The notes beneath the pieces were generated by a model, which saw only the letters and a program-made list of their open reading frames with translations, was not told the DNA's origin and ran no database searches. 64,000 nucleotides of DNA from Paenibacillus arenosi (GTDB lineage Bacteria; Bacillota; Bacilli; Paenibacillales; Paenibacillaceae): the NCBI RefSeq assembly GCF_014841135.1, contig NZ_JACYTN010000003.1, positions 310,001-374,000 of the forward strand, read 5' to 3'. The translations under genes and the position numbers were made by a program. Below, one piece after another: positions 53,370-62,257 of this stretch (positions are counted from its first letter, which is position 1; every line of letters begins with the position of its first letter).

Positions 53370-54026
53370 TTATTTTTTAATTGGATTTGAATAGATCCAA
53401 TATTCATTTCCTCTATGATCTAAGCTAGAAGCGGAGTAACGAGTATCACCAAACCATCCTGTATGCGTATATCTATAGTTTTGTTCCACGGTTTTTTTTG
53501 CGCTTTTTAATTCAGTAACATAGTATGGCTTTACAGTTACTTCTTGAATAAATTCTTTAGAATAAGTTTGTCCGATTGTTCCTTGCATTTGGGCTTGAGC
53601 AAATGTGCTAAACCCATACTCAATTTGTCCAGAGATAGAAGCCGTCATGCTAGACGTAGTTTTGAGCGTTATTTTTACAGAGCCTTTTGTATTGTTATTG
53701 TAACGATCATAGTCGTGACCTGAGTATTTATTAGCTTCTGACACTTTGGACCAAGTGTTAATACCACGAAGGACGTTAGGTGGTAGAGTGCCTTCTTTTC
53801 TTGGAACAAATTCAGGTGTTGTTCCTAATTCCGCATCTTTTAATTCCTTGTAATTATCAGGAATAACAGGAATTCCATCAAGATACTTTACACCATCAAT
53901 TGTTTTTTCTACGGGCGCTCTAAAATTCGCTTCATCATTAGCATGAGCAACAGACCCTAGTGAAGAAATTGATAGTGAAATTGCCAAAGTGCTTAAAACT
54001 GTAATTTTCTTTAAACTTTTCTTCAA
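53370..54026 (-). CDS. Secreted protein of unknown function (218 aa)
   Basis: Signal peptide (LSTLAISLSISSLGSVAHA) cleaved about residue 29. Mature protein: short N-terminal segment TIDGVKYLDGIPVIPDNY, then a region of alternating Ser/Thr and hydrophobic residues (VKITLKTTSSMTASISGQI, then FSTFAQAQMQGTIGQTYS) and a Tyr/Trp-rich end. The alternating amphipathic pattern recalls beta-hairpins of pore-forming toxins, but this is weak and I make no family call. Precedes the lipoprotein gene on the same strand; AT-rich. Confidence 0.7.
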   Translation of the reverse strand: MKKSLKKITVLSTLAISLSISSLGSVAHANDEANFRAPVEKTIDGVKYLDGIPVIPDNYKELKDAELGTTPEFVPRKEGTLPPNVLRGINTWSKVSEANKYSGHDYDRYNNNTKGSVKITLKTTSSMTASISGQIEYGFSTFAQAQMQGTIGQTYSKEFIQEVTVKPYYVTELKSAKKTVEQNYRYTHTGWFGDTRYSASSLDHRGNEYWIYSNPIKK

Positions 54027-54275
54027 AACAACAACTCTCCTAATTTTTAGTGAAAATAAATTCTAATATACCTTGTTAAGAATTTCAATAAAAATCATTG
54101 AAATTATATACTCCTTATATTGTAAAAAAAGTTCGCTGGCGAAAAGTTAATTATTCTAAGGGGGCTTCTTGAAAGAATGATAGCTCAGGAAGATTAAACT
54201 GATAGTTCTTAAGCTTTATATTTTATAGAGTAGAATTGTCAGAATCGTAGAAATTGAGTGTGTACGGTCGATAAT

Positions 54276-54317
54276 GAAAAAAAGATGTGCAGCTTCGAAG
54301 AGATGCTGCACATCTTT
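54276..54317 (-). terminator. Terminator of the Xaa-Pro peptidase gene
   Basis: AAAGATGTGCAGC / GCTGCACATCTTT stem, on the minus strand followed by a T-run. Confidence 0.85.
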
Positions 54318-54322
54318 ATAAA

Positions 54323-55414
54323 TTACACACCAATAACCGTCAGTTCTTTAGGGAAGGAAGTCAATACACGTACGCCATCCTTTGTAACGACGACATCATC
54401 TTCAATACGCACGCCGCCAACACCTGGAACATATACACCAGGTTCGATCGTAAATGCTATGCCTGGTTGAAGCGTATCTTCATTTTGCTCATGAATCGAA
54501 GGATACTCATGTACATCGATACCGAGGCCGTGCCCTAGACGATGTGTGAAATATTCGCCGTAGCCCTTCTCCGTAATGAGGTCGCGTGCTGTACGGTCAA
54601 GGGAACCGAATGTAACACCCGGCTTCACGGCTGCAATCGCAGCTTCGTTAGCTGCTAATACCGTATTGTAAATAGCTTTCAATTCGTCGCTTACTTCGCC
54701 AACTGCGAACGTACGCGTAATGTCGGAAGCATAGCCATCCAAATAAACGCCAAGGTCGAACAGCAACAGGTCGCCTTCTTGAATGCGGCGTGTGCCTGGA
54801 ATGCCGTGCGGCAGTGCGGAATTGTCACCTGTCAGCACCATCGTAGAGAAGGAAGGGCCTTCAGCGCCTTGCTTCTTCATTTCATACTCTAGCTCTGCCA
54901 CAACTTCTGCTTCAGTCATACCGACACGAACTCGCTCTACGACATTGCCAAGCACTGTTTCCACACAGTCAGCAGCAGCTTGCATGCGCTCGATTTCTAC
55001 GTCAGTCTTTACAACACGTAGTGACTGTAGCTCTTGTCCGATGTCTTCCACGTTCACAGCTTGTACGACAGCTTGCAGTGCTTCATAGCGCTGTACTGTC
55101 ATATGTGCCTTTTCAATACCGAATGTGTGAAGGGATGAAGGTAGCTGTTCACGTAAAATTAGATAAGGATTGTCCGTGTCTTTGTGTGTTGCGATGCGCT
55201 TAATGGAGGAATCAGCAGCAGCTTTGTCTCCATCTAGAGCAGGGACGATTAAGACAGGATCTTGTCCTTGTGCAAGCACGATGCCGAGGAAGCGCTCATG
55301 CGGGTCACAAGCAAAGCCTGTAAAGTAGTACACATGCTTCGGATCGGTAATAAGCATAGCATCCCACTTATTGCGTTCCATAGCAGTATAGAGTTGTTGT
55401 ACGAGGTTATTCAT
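54323..55414 (-). CDS. Xaa-Pro peptidase (M24 family aminopeptidase/prolidase)
   Basis: A 363-residue cytoplasmic metallopeptidase cleaving Xaa-Pro bonds. N-terminal creatinase-like domain, then the pita-bread domain with metal ligands in [19 protein letters not shown] (two Asp), [13 protein letters not shown] (His), FTIEPGVY (Glu) and VRIEDDVVV (Glu). Length normal. GGAAAGGATG precedes the ATG. Monogenic. Confidence 0.94.
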   Translation of the reverse strand: MNNLVQQLYTAMERNKWDAMLITDPKHVYYFTGFACDPHERFLGIVLAQGQDPVLIVPALDGDKAAADSSIKRIATHKDTDNPYLILREQLPSSLHTFGIEKAHMTVQRYEALQAVVQAVNVEDIGQELQSLRVVKTDVEIERMQAAADCVETVLGNVVERVRVGMTEAEVVAELEYEMKKQGAEGPSFSTMVLTGDNSALPHGIPGTRRIQEGDLLLFDLGVYLDGYASDITRTFAVGEVSDELKAIYNTVLAANEAAIAAVKPGVTFGSLDRTARDLITEKGYGEYFTHRLGHGLGIDVHEYPSIHEQNEDTLQPGIAFTIEPGVYVPGVGGVRIEDDVVVTKDGVRVLTSFPKELTVIGV

Positions 55415-55576
55415 GGTGTAGTCATCCTTTCCGTTCTAAATTGATATATATCGACGATATCATGTTTACCCCATAAATGCGAATTTGATGAGGAAAGCAG
55501 CGGTAGTTGTAAAAGTAATTTTAGAAGTTGACTAGTTGAAGTGGTTAAAGGGGAGCTTATATGAATTGCATGGTTG

Positions 55577-55760
55577 TAACGGTTGCCACAGAGGCTATTT
55601 AGCTCAAATTGGCTTCATTCGGATTGTAAGGAACGCCAACGAGCTTATTTTTCAATGTGATCGATATCATTAAGCGGAATGGCTAAAATAAGCGCTCCTA
55701 TGATCGTTACAATATTGATCCCAGTGATTTTGTCTGAATAACGTCAATGGCAACCGTTAG
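55577..55760 (-). repeat. Dispersed 184-bp intergenic repeat, copy D (inverted)
   Basis: Starts TAACGGTTGCCACAGAGGCT and ends CAATGGCAACCGTTAG. Its reverse complement aligns end to end with copies A and C. Ends are perfect 12-bp inverted repeats TAACGGTTGCCA. It lies in the divergent gap between the peptidase and the TorD-like gene. The rest of the 55415-56247 gap holds only the hairpin at 55941. Confidence 0.82.
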
Positions 55761-55940
55761 AGGAGGGAGCTTTATGCTCTCTATGCTAGAGAGGGTACGA
55801 TAGTGGTGCTGTATACGGTTCGTCCATCGAGGGAGCGTCATGACTTTATGCTATTGGGCATATCGAATGCCAACGATAGAGTTTCACCTCAATGCGATAA
55901 CTACGTTCTGTTACATAGTCGACGTATTTCCCGAATTTCC

Positions 55941-55969
55941 AAATGTTTCACGTTCCTCGTGGAACATTT
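55941..55969 (+). terminator. Hairpin with parS-like half-sites
   Basis: AAATGTTTCACG-TTCCT-CGTGGAACATTT followed by more T residues. It works as a terminator-like hairpin. Its halves are those of the ParB site TGTTTCACGTGAAACA but pulled apart by five bases, so a functional parS is unlikely. Confidence 0.5.
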
Positions 55970-56247
55970 TTCGACTATATTCGACTACGGGTGTGTTGAA
56001 ATATACGGGATAACGAATGATCGTGGCAACAAATATAGGTGTGAACAGAGGAGTAGGGAATTTGTGGTATCATTTTCCGACTAGTGCCGAACTGAGAACA
56101 GTTTGTTCTTACCTTGAGATGAGGTTCACATAATATTCGAATTCTAGCTCGATTTTTTGATTTTTGCCACACTATTTCATCTTCAATTATGGGAAAATGG
56201 AAATGTAAGGATAGGAAAAAGGATGATTTTGATGGAGGGGACCGACG

Positions 56248-56928
56248 ATGGTGACAACGGCAGAACTGCCAGTCCATTGGAATGAACATACAGTAGAACA
56301 GTTAGAGGTACGGAAGGCCGGTTATCAACTGTTGGTTGATTTTCTTGGAGAAGCACCAACACTGGAAGTGATAATGTCATGGCGCAATCATCCAGAACTG
56401 ATTAGATTGTCACAGATCTCAGAAGGAGCACGTATCGTTCATGAGACGTTGTGCAAGATGACAGGAGAGGATATGTATCGTTTGTTCGCTCGCTTGCGTG
56501 ATGAGTATGCACGTTTGTTCAACCGTGGAGGCGAACTGCCTGTAACTCCATGTGAGACGATGTATCGTGCGAATGAGCAGATGCTGCCGAAGTCTTATGC
56601 ACAAGAGGTTTGCAAGGAATATGAACAGTTTAGCCTTCACTTTAAGAAGTTGAGAGGCGAGACGGACGATCATATTGCGATTGAACTCGAATTTATGATT
56701 ACGTTAATTGAAAAAATGCTGAATACAGTTATGACTGAAGAAAGATTCAGCCGTTATATGAATGGGCAGCGTCGTTTTGTGAAAGAACATTTGCAATGTT
56801 GGGCGGCGCGTTTCGCTGCTGATTTGAAGCAGTATACGACACATCCATTATACGGTGCTATTGCTATGATGCTGCAAGAATTTGTGGCACGTGAAGCACG
56901 TTGGGCATTAGAAGGGGACGCGGCATAG
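56248..56928 (+). CDS. TorD/DmsD-like molybdoenzyme chaperone
   Basis: A 226-residue all-helical protein. The family-typical stretches are DMYRLFARLRDEYARLFNRG (LR.EY..LF pattern) and RRFVKEHLQCWAARFAADL (F...HL..W). TorD-family proteins bind the Tat signal of molybdenum oxidoreductases and help cofactor insertion. No molybdoenzyme, Tat or molybdopterin gene lies in the window. TGGAGGGG precedes the ATG. Confidence 0.8.
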   Translation: MVTTAELPVHWNEHTVEQLEVRKAGYQLLVDFLGEAPTLEVIMSWRNHPELIRLSQISEGARIVHETLCKMTGEDMYRLFARLRDEYARLFNRGGELPVTPCETMYRANEQMLPKSYAQEVCKEYEQFSLHFKKLRGETDDHIAIELEFMITLIEKMLNTVMTEERFSRYMNGQRRFVKEHLQCWAARFAADLKQYTTHPLYGAIAMMLQEFVAREARWALEGDAA

Positions 56929-56954
56929 TAATAGAGTTAGGTTTAAATAATAAA

Positions 56955-57023
56955 AGGGCTGTCACCATCAATTGAACGATGGAGATAGCCCTTGAGACCT
57001 GCCATTTGAGGCAGGTCTTTTTG
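56955..57023 (+). terminator. Double hairpin terminator
   Basis: AAGGGCT..AGCCCTT hairpin, then AGACCTGCC-6-GGCAGGTCT (56995-57018) followed by T residues. Ends the TorD-like gene; A-rich flank may serve the convergent SMR genes. Confidence 0.8.
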
Positions 57024-57049
57024 CTTTTATTTTTTGATCCCTATAATGG

Positions 57050-57364
57050 TTATGCTAACAGCTTTAGACCGATAACAGAAGCGACGATGACTGCAATACA
57101 TAAGATTCGCTTCCAGTCTTTCTGTTCTTTGAACAAGGTCATTCCTAATACGGCACTACCCGCTGTACCGATACCTGTCCAGATGGCATAAGCAGTACCC
57201 ATGGAAATGGACTTCATTGCATAAGAAAGCATCGAGAAGCTTAATCCGAAGGCTACGGCCAGCATCAAGTAAGACTGCCAGTTGCGATGTGTCGTAACAC
57301 GTTTAATCGCGAGTACACCTGCCACTTCGAACAAACCTGCAGTAATCAAAATCAACCATGCCAT
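57050..57364 (-). CDS. SMR-family efflux subunit (YkkD-like)
   Basis: A 104-residue, four-helix small multidrug resistance protein: conserved Glu in ITAGLFEVAGVLAIK, and GTAYAIWTGIGTAGSAVLGM. Shares one base with the stop of its partner (TAATG). Paired SMR genes form heterodimeric exporters (YkkCD, EbrAB). Confidence 0.92.
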   Translation of the reverse strand: MAWLILITAGLFEVAGVLAIKRVTTHRNWQSYLMLAVAFGLSFSMLSYAMKSISMGTAYAIWTGIGTAGSAVLGMTLFKEQKDWKRILCIAVIVASVIGLKLLA

Positions 57365-57711
57365 TATGCTACACCTTCTTTCGCTTCTTCATTCTCATCT
57401 TTGGTCACTAGCTTAAGCCCGATAACGGCACCAGCCAGTGTTGCAATGAAGAATAGTTTAATTGGGTTGGCAGGCTCTCCGAATACAAGAATCTCCATTA
57501 GTACGGTACCTGCTGTACCGATACCCGTAAACACTGCATAAACCGTGCCAAGTGGAAGCTTGGAAGCCGCTTCAATTAACACTTTAAAGCTCAGAGCAAT
57601 TGCAGCGATGGTTAAAGCCCAGTGCCACCACTCTGTTGAATATTTCAGACCAGATACCCAGAAAATCTCCAGAAATCCAGCTAAGAACACCAATCCCCAA
57701 TGTTTGTTCAT
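57364..57711 (-). CDS. SMR-family efflux subunit (YkkC-like)
   Basis: A 115-residue SMR protein with a longer charged C-terminus (TKDENEEAKEGVA). Conserved Glu in LAGFLEIFWVSGLKYS and GTVYAVFTGIGTAGTVLMEI. AAAGGGGAG precedes the ATG. The TetR gene is 102 bp upstream on the same strand; no guanidine riboswitch precedes the pair. Confidence 0.92.
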   Translation of the reverse strand: MNKHWGLVFLAGFLEIFWVSGLKYSTEWWHWALTIAAIALSFKVLIEAASKLPLGTVYAVFTGIGTAGTVLMEILVFGEPANPIKLFFIATLAGAVIGLKLVTKDENEEAKEGVA

Positions 57712-57813
57712 GATGGTGATTCTCCCCTTTACGTTTTATATATTTTAAATAGATATTGTTCGTACAACAGCTCAAACTGCCCCTGTATGATAAATGAAGT
57801 GGTTTTGTTGTTG

Positions 57814-58389
57814 CTATTTGTTCAATCCTCTCCAGAACATCAGCCAAGCTGCATTCAGTCTTCTCGTTGCACGTTCAGGGCCGCCGTAAAGCAATTCAAC
57901 GAAAAACCCATCAAGCAAGCATAGAAACGCCGCAGCGGCTTGCCCTGCGTCTATATTGTCAATTTCTCCAGCTTCTACAGCTGCTGTAATACGTGAAGCT
58001 ACATATTTCTCTAATGTGTCCAAATACGTATACAACCGCTCCATGACTTCCTGTTCCATCCCAGCAGGTGGAAAGAAGGAGGTACGCAGCATAAATTTCA
58101 TGTCCGGATGTGTATCATATCGTTCTTGATAAGTGGTAAGCATCAACGGTAGCAGCTGCTTTAATGGCATTTCACGGTTTGCTTCAGCTAGCTTTGTAAT
58201 GTAATCCAGCTCAGATTGGAACACATTTTGAACGACACGCAGAAAAAGATCATCTTTACTTTTAAAATGTGCATATATTGAAGGCTTCTTAATGCCGACC
58301 TCTTCAGCAATCATGGCGAGCGAAGTTTCCGCGTAGCCATGCTCCGCGAAGTGGGCAAGTGCGACTTGTTGGATTCGGTTTGCTGTCAT
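57814..58389 (-). CDS. TetR-family transcriptional repressor
   Basis: A 191-residue regulator: helix-turn-helix VALAHFAEHGYAETSLAMIA and EVGIKKPSIYAHFKSKDDLF, then a ligand-binding domain. ATG 58389 has GAGGAGG 9 bases upstream. It precedes the SMR pair in one likely operon and probably represses it through the palindrome at 58524. Confidence 0.92.
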   Translation of the reverse strand: MTANRIQQVALAHFAEHGYAETSLAMIAEEVGIKKPSIYAHFKSKDDLFLRVVQNVFQSELDYITKLAEANREMPLKQLLPLMLTTYQERYDTHPDMKFMLRTSFFPPAGMEQEVMERLYTYLDTLEKYVASRITAAVEAGEIDNIDAGQAAAAFLCLLDGFFVELLYGGPERATRRLNAAWLMFWRGLNK

Positions 58390-58523
58390 AATAGGAGACC
58401 TCCTCATTAGCAATATTTTGTACCAAACATGTTGTTCCTACTGGATAGACAAGCTAGAGAATTCTGTATGCTGCTCTTTGTACGTACTCAACAGAAGCGA
58501 TAAACTGAGAAATGAACTTTATT

Positions 58524-58549
58524 TTAACTACCTAACGGTCGTTAGTTAA
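58524..58549. promoter_or_regulatory. Candidate TetR operator
   Basis: Inverted repeat centred on CTAACG-GT-CGTTAG, extended by TTAACTA / AGTTAA, 135 bp upstream of the TetR start, in the promoter region. Confidence 0.55.
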
Positions 58550-58742
58550 TATGCTGCTATTATTTCACATGGAGATATGTCTGTCAATATATATTCGAAA
58601 GATCTTTTTGCTGCATTTGTTAGTAATAAGGATTGAGCCTTATGTACGAAGTGTAAAGATCATTCAGGAAATGTAGATTGGCAAGAGGAGAGAGTTAAGG
58701 GCATAATAAACAGATAGACATCCGAAGTGGAGGGTACGCGTA

Positions 58743-60260
58743 ATGAGAAGGAGCATACAAATTACATTATTTCTTATAATGCTCTTAACGCTCGGCTACT
58801 ACGTAAATGATACATTTGGTCGAACAATTGCCACGGCACTAAGTATTTTAACCCCATTAGCAGTTTTAACGCTGGCTATCATTATTTTTATGGAGAATCG
58901 GCATCCATCCAGTACGATGGCTTGGCTGTTAATTTTAGCACTTATTCCTGTGGTAGGATTCGTCTTTTACCTGTTGTTCGGACAAAATTATCGTAAACGG
59001 CGCAAGTACTCGAAGAAGGCGAAACGTGATAAAGAAGAATATGCATTCCTTAAGGCGCAGTGGATCGAAAGTCAATACTCAGCCAGAGAATTTACGGCTG
59101 AACAGCGCAAGCTACTGCTGCTCATGAATCGTATTAGCAATAGTACAGTTAGTTTCTCTACAGAGACGAAAGTGCTTACAAATGGGGAAGAAACCTTTTC
59201 CGCCCTGCTGCATGAATTGCGGATGGCACAACATCACATCCATATGGAATATTACATATACCGCGATGATGATATTGGTAGAGAAATTCAGCAAATTCTT
59301 ATTGAAAAAGCAAAATCCGGGGTACATGTTCGTTTTATGTATGATGCAGTAGGCAGTGTGTATTTGAAAAATAGCTTCGTAAAAGAACTGCGTGAAGCCG
59401 GTGTTCAGGTGGCTGTATTCGGTCCTGTGCGATTCCATCTTGTGTCCAACAAGGTTAATTATCGTAACCATCGTAAAATTGTTGTTATCGATAGTAGCGT
59501 TGGATTTATGGGCGGATTAAATGTTGGGGACGAATACTTGAGTCGTAACAAGACGTACGGTTTTTGGCGGGACACGCATATGATTGTTCGGGGGGAAGCG
59601 GTGCAAACGCTGCAAGCTATTTTCCTCAAAGATTGGCGTCATATGACGAAGGAAAAGGTTGTAGAACCGAAATATTTTGTATCCTGTAATACGTTGAATC
59701 CAGAAGCAGAGCATGGGGCTGTCCAAATTATTGCGAGCGGACCTGATCAGGAATTCCAGACGATGAAGAACCTGTTCTTCTCGATGGTCACATCTGCACA
59801 GAAGTCGATATGGATCGCGACACCGTATTTTGTTCCAGATGAAGATTTGCTTACAGCACTTAAAGTAGCGGCTTTATCAGGGCTGGATATTCGGTTGCTG
59901 TTTCCTGCGAAGCCAGATCGATGGCTGCCTTTTCTTGCGTCTCATTCCTATTTCCCGGGGCTAATCGAATCCGGTGTCAAAATCTATGAATACGAAAAGG
60001 GCTTCTTGCACTCTAAGCTCGTCATTGTAGATGGAGAAATTGCGACCATTGGCACGACGAATATGGATATGCGCAGTTTCTACTTGAACTTTGAGGTAAA
60101 TGCGCTGCTTGTGCGTACAGATAGTATCGAGCGACTTGTGACAGACTTTGAACGCGATCTTCAATCAGCAGCCCGTATTAATGAAGAGCAATTCAAAAAG
60201 CGCAAGAAGAGGACGAGGTTCTTGGAATCTTTAGCCCGCTTATTCTCTCCGTTATTATAG
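58743..60260 (+). CDS. cls: Cardiolipin synthase
   Basis: A 505-residue membrane phospholipase-D family enzyme joining two phosphatidylglycerols. Two N-terminal helices, then two HKD motifs: HRKIVVIDSSVGFMGGLN and HSKLVIVDGEIATIGTTN. Length normal. GTGGAGGGTACG precedes the ATG. Monogenic. Confidence 0.95.
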   Translation: MRRSIQITLFLIMLLTLGYYVNDTFGRTIATALSILTPLAVLTLAIIIFMENRHPSSTMAWLLILALIPVVGFVFYLLFGQNYRKRRKYSKKAKRDKEEYAFLKAQWIESQYSAREFTAEQRKLLLLMNRISNSTVSFSTETKVLTNGEETFSALLHELRMAQHHIHMEYYIYRDDDIGREIQQILIEKAKSGVHVRFMYDAVGSVYLKNSFVKELREAGVQVAVFGPVRFHLVSNKVNYRNHRKIVVIDSSVGFMGGLNVGDEYLSRNKTYGFWRDTHMIVRGEAVQTLQAIFLKDWRHMTKEKVVEPKYFVSCNTLNPEAEHGAVQIIASGPDQEFQTMKNLFFSMVTSAQKSIWIATPYFVPDEDLLTALKVAALSGLDIRLLFPAKPDRWLPFLASHSYFPGLIESGVKIYEYEKGFLHSKLVIVDGEIATIGTTNMDMRSFYLNFEVNALLVRTDSIERLVTDFERDLQSAARINEEQFKKRKKRTRFLESLARLFSPLL

Positions 60261-60336
60261 TACGTAAAAAATTCAACCTATATTGTGCCATGGAAACGAT
60301 TGACTATCTAATGGGCATATGTCATCATAGAGAAAA

Positions 60337-60357
60337 GATGAGAACGATTATCATTAT
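60337..60357 (+). promoter_or_regulatory. Fur box
   Basis: ATGAGAACGATTATCATTAT matches the 7-1-7 Fur consensus TGATAATnATTATCA at most positions. It lies 80 bp before the iron ABC ATPase gene. Confidence 0.75.
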
Positions 60358-60434
60358 TTTTAACGCTTGCAGTTTATCAATTTAGGTATGGGGTTGGAAT
60401 TCGAGCTGGGCCCATACGTTGAGGAGGGCCGTCA

Positions 60435-61313
60435 ATGGCAGGATTACAGACTGAATCGATAACGTTAGCTTATGATGACACGGTCATTGTGGATCAGTTG
60501 TCTTTAAATATCCCACAGGGTAAAATTACAGTACTAATCGGCAGCAATGGATGCGGCAAGTCAACATTACTGCGCTCACTTGCTCGTTTGCTCAAGCCAA
60601 ACGAAGGTTCTGTCCTTTTGAATGGACATGATATTCATACTTCTTCCACGAAGGAAGTTGCACGCAAGCTTGCGATTTTGCCACAGGGGCCTGTCGCTCC
60701 AGAAGGCTTGACAGTACAACAGTTGGTGAAGCAGGGGAGATATCCTTATCAGAGCTGGCTTAAGCAGTGGTCAGAAGAAGATGAGCGCTGTGTCAATCAC
60801 GCTTTGAAGGTTACTGGGATGGAAGAACTGAAGCACCGCCCAGTAGATGCGCTATCAGGTGGCCAACGTCAGCGTGCGTGGATTGCGCTAACATTGGCTC
60901 AAAATACGGACATCATTCTGTTGGATGAGCCTACAACTTACTTGGATCTCAGCCACCAGATCGAGATTCTAGACTTGCTGTACGATTTGAACCGTGAAGA
61001 AGGCCGTACGGTTGTCATGGTACTACATGACTTGAACTTGGCTTGTCGTTACGCAGATTATATCGTTGCTGTACAAAATAAAGGTATTTACGCAGAAGGT
61101 GCGCCAGAAGAAATACTATCCCCACAGCTTGTGAAGGATGTATTCCAGATGGACTGCATGATCTGCTGCGACCCTATCTTTGGTACACCCATGTGTGTAC
61201 CTCATGGAAAAGGACGCAATTGCATCAAAGATGCACTTACTTTCAAGCAAAATGCGGATTTGCTGCGTACTGTAGCTACGGATTATTCTGCTTTGGCAGT
61301 GGCAGCGAAGTAA
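60435..61313 (+). CDS. Iron-siderophore ABC transporter ATP-binding protein (YusV/FecE-like)
   Basis: A 292-residue ATPase: Walker [10 protein letters not shown], signature LSGGQRQR, Walker [13 protein letters not shown], His in VLHDLN. The C-terminus has a cysteine cluster (DCMICC..., MC, NC) as in YusV-like proteins. There is no permease or binding protein beside it; in Bacillus YusV is a shared ATPase serving several siderophore importers, which fits. GAGGAGGGCCG precedes the ATG. Fur box upstream, terminator downstream. Confidence 0.92.
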   Translation: MAGLQTESITLAYDDTVIVDQLSLNIPQGKITVLIGSNGCGKSTLLRSLARLLKPNEGSVLLNGHDIHTSSTKEVARKLAILPQGPVAPEGLTVQQLVKQGRYPYQSWLKQWSEEDERCVNHALKVTGMEELKHRPVDALSGGQRQRAWIALTLAQNTDIILLDEPTTYLDLSHQIEILDLLYDLNREEGRTVVMVLHDLNLACRYADYIVAVQNKGIYAEGAPEEILSPQLVKDVFQMDCMICCDPIFGTPMCVPHGKGRNCIKDALTFKQNADLLRTVATDYSALAVAAK

Positions 61314-61346
61314 TTGCATTGCAGCAATATTGAAGTAATCATACAT

Positions 61347-61391
61347 AGCCCGCCCTCTCTCCTATTAAGGATGAAAAGGGGCGGGCTTTTT
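61347..61391 (+). terminator. Terminator of the iron ATPase gene
   Basis: AGCCCGCCC / GGGCGGGCT across a ~22-base loop, followed by five T residues. Confidence 0.88.
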
Positions 61392-61566
61392 GCTGTATTT
61401 TCGGCGGCAGATTTATCAAATGTATCATTGTCAACATTTTCAAACCAGAAATGAAAAATTGAAGTTGGAGAATGTATCGTTGTCGCGTACAATTAGGGTT
61501 GTTCGTGCATTTTACGCACACAGTGGAAAGAGAAATCATATTGAATAGAAGACGGAGGTGCGCTTT

Positions 61567-62229
61567 ATGAAATATCGCAGCGTCTTTGATATAATCGGGC
61601 CCATTATGGTAGGGCCATCGAGTTCGCATACTGCGGGAGCTGCTAAGATTGGCAGGCTTGCTCGCAGTATTTTTGGGCGTCAGCCGCAGTCGGTGCATAT
61701 CTCGTTGTACGGATCATTTGCAGAGACATATAAAGGTCACGCAACAGATGTGGCTTTGATCGGTGGATTGTTGGATTATGAACCGGATGATACGAGGTTG
61801 CCGGAAGCCCCGCGTTACGCAGAGGAAGCAGGGATGGCAGTTACCATTGCGACAGAGGAAGCGGTGCCCGAGCATCCCAATACAGCTCGTATACGCATGC
61901 AGGATGAGCGGGACAAGATGGAGGTCGTCGGAATTTCGATCGGCGGCGGTAAAGTTGAAATTTGTGAGCTGAACGGATTTCCGCTTCAGCTGTCAGGAAC
62001 GTGTCCTGCTATTTTAATCGTGAATGAGGATCGATTTGGAGTCGTAGCTGCCGTTACACAATTGTTAAGCAGAGAGCAAGTGAATATCGGGAATATGAAA
62101 GTATCGCGCAAGGAAAAAGGCGAGCGTGCATTGATGATTATAGAAACCGATGAACGAATGAAGCAGCCGTTGTTGGATGAAATCAATGAGCTGGCGGGCG
62201 TCATTCGTGTGCTTCGAATGGAAGATTAA
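61567..62229 (+). CDS. sdaAB: L-serine dehydratase, iron-sulfur type, beta subunit
   Basis: A 220-residue subunit: MKYRSVFDIIGPIMVGPSSS with HTAGA, then a C-terminal ACT domain (AILIVNEDRFGVVAAVTQLL). With the alpha subunit it converts serine to pyruvate and ammonia. ATG 61567 has GGAGGTG upstream; GTG 61558 overlaps that site. The alpha gene follows at 28 bp. Confidence 0.95.
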   Translation: MKYRSVFDIIGPIMVGPSSSHTAGAAKIGRLARSIFGRQPQSVHISLYGSFAETYKGHATDVALIGGLLDYEPDDTRLPEAPRYAEEAGMAVTIATEEAVPEHPNTARIRMQDERDKMEVVGISIGGGKVEICELNGFPLQLSGTCPAILIVNEDRFGVVAAVTQLLSREQVNIGNMKVSRKEKGERALMIIETDERMKQPLLDEINELAGVIRVLRMED

Positions 62230-62257
62230 TTTTGCCGAATAGTTGAGGGGGTACATT

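Noticed and set aside
55803-56084. 93-codon plus-strand frame
   Set aside because: No ribosome site; it covers the split parS-like hairpin; composition is not protein-like.
57712-57813. Guanidine (ykkC) riboswitch before the SMR pair
   Set aside because: The 102-bp gap has no conserved guanidine aptamer blocks; a TetR gene precedes the pair instead.
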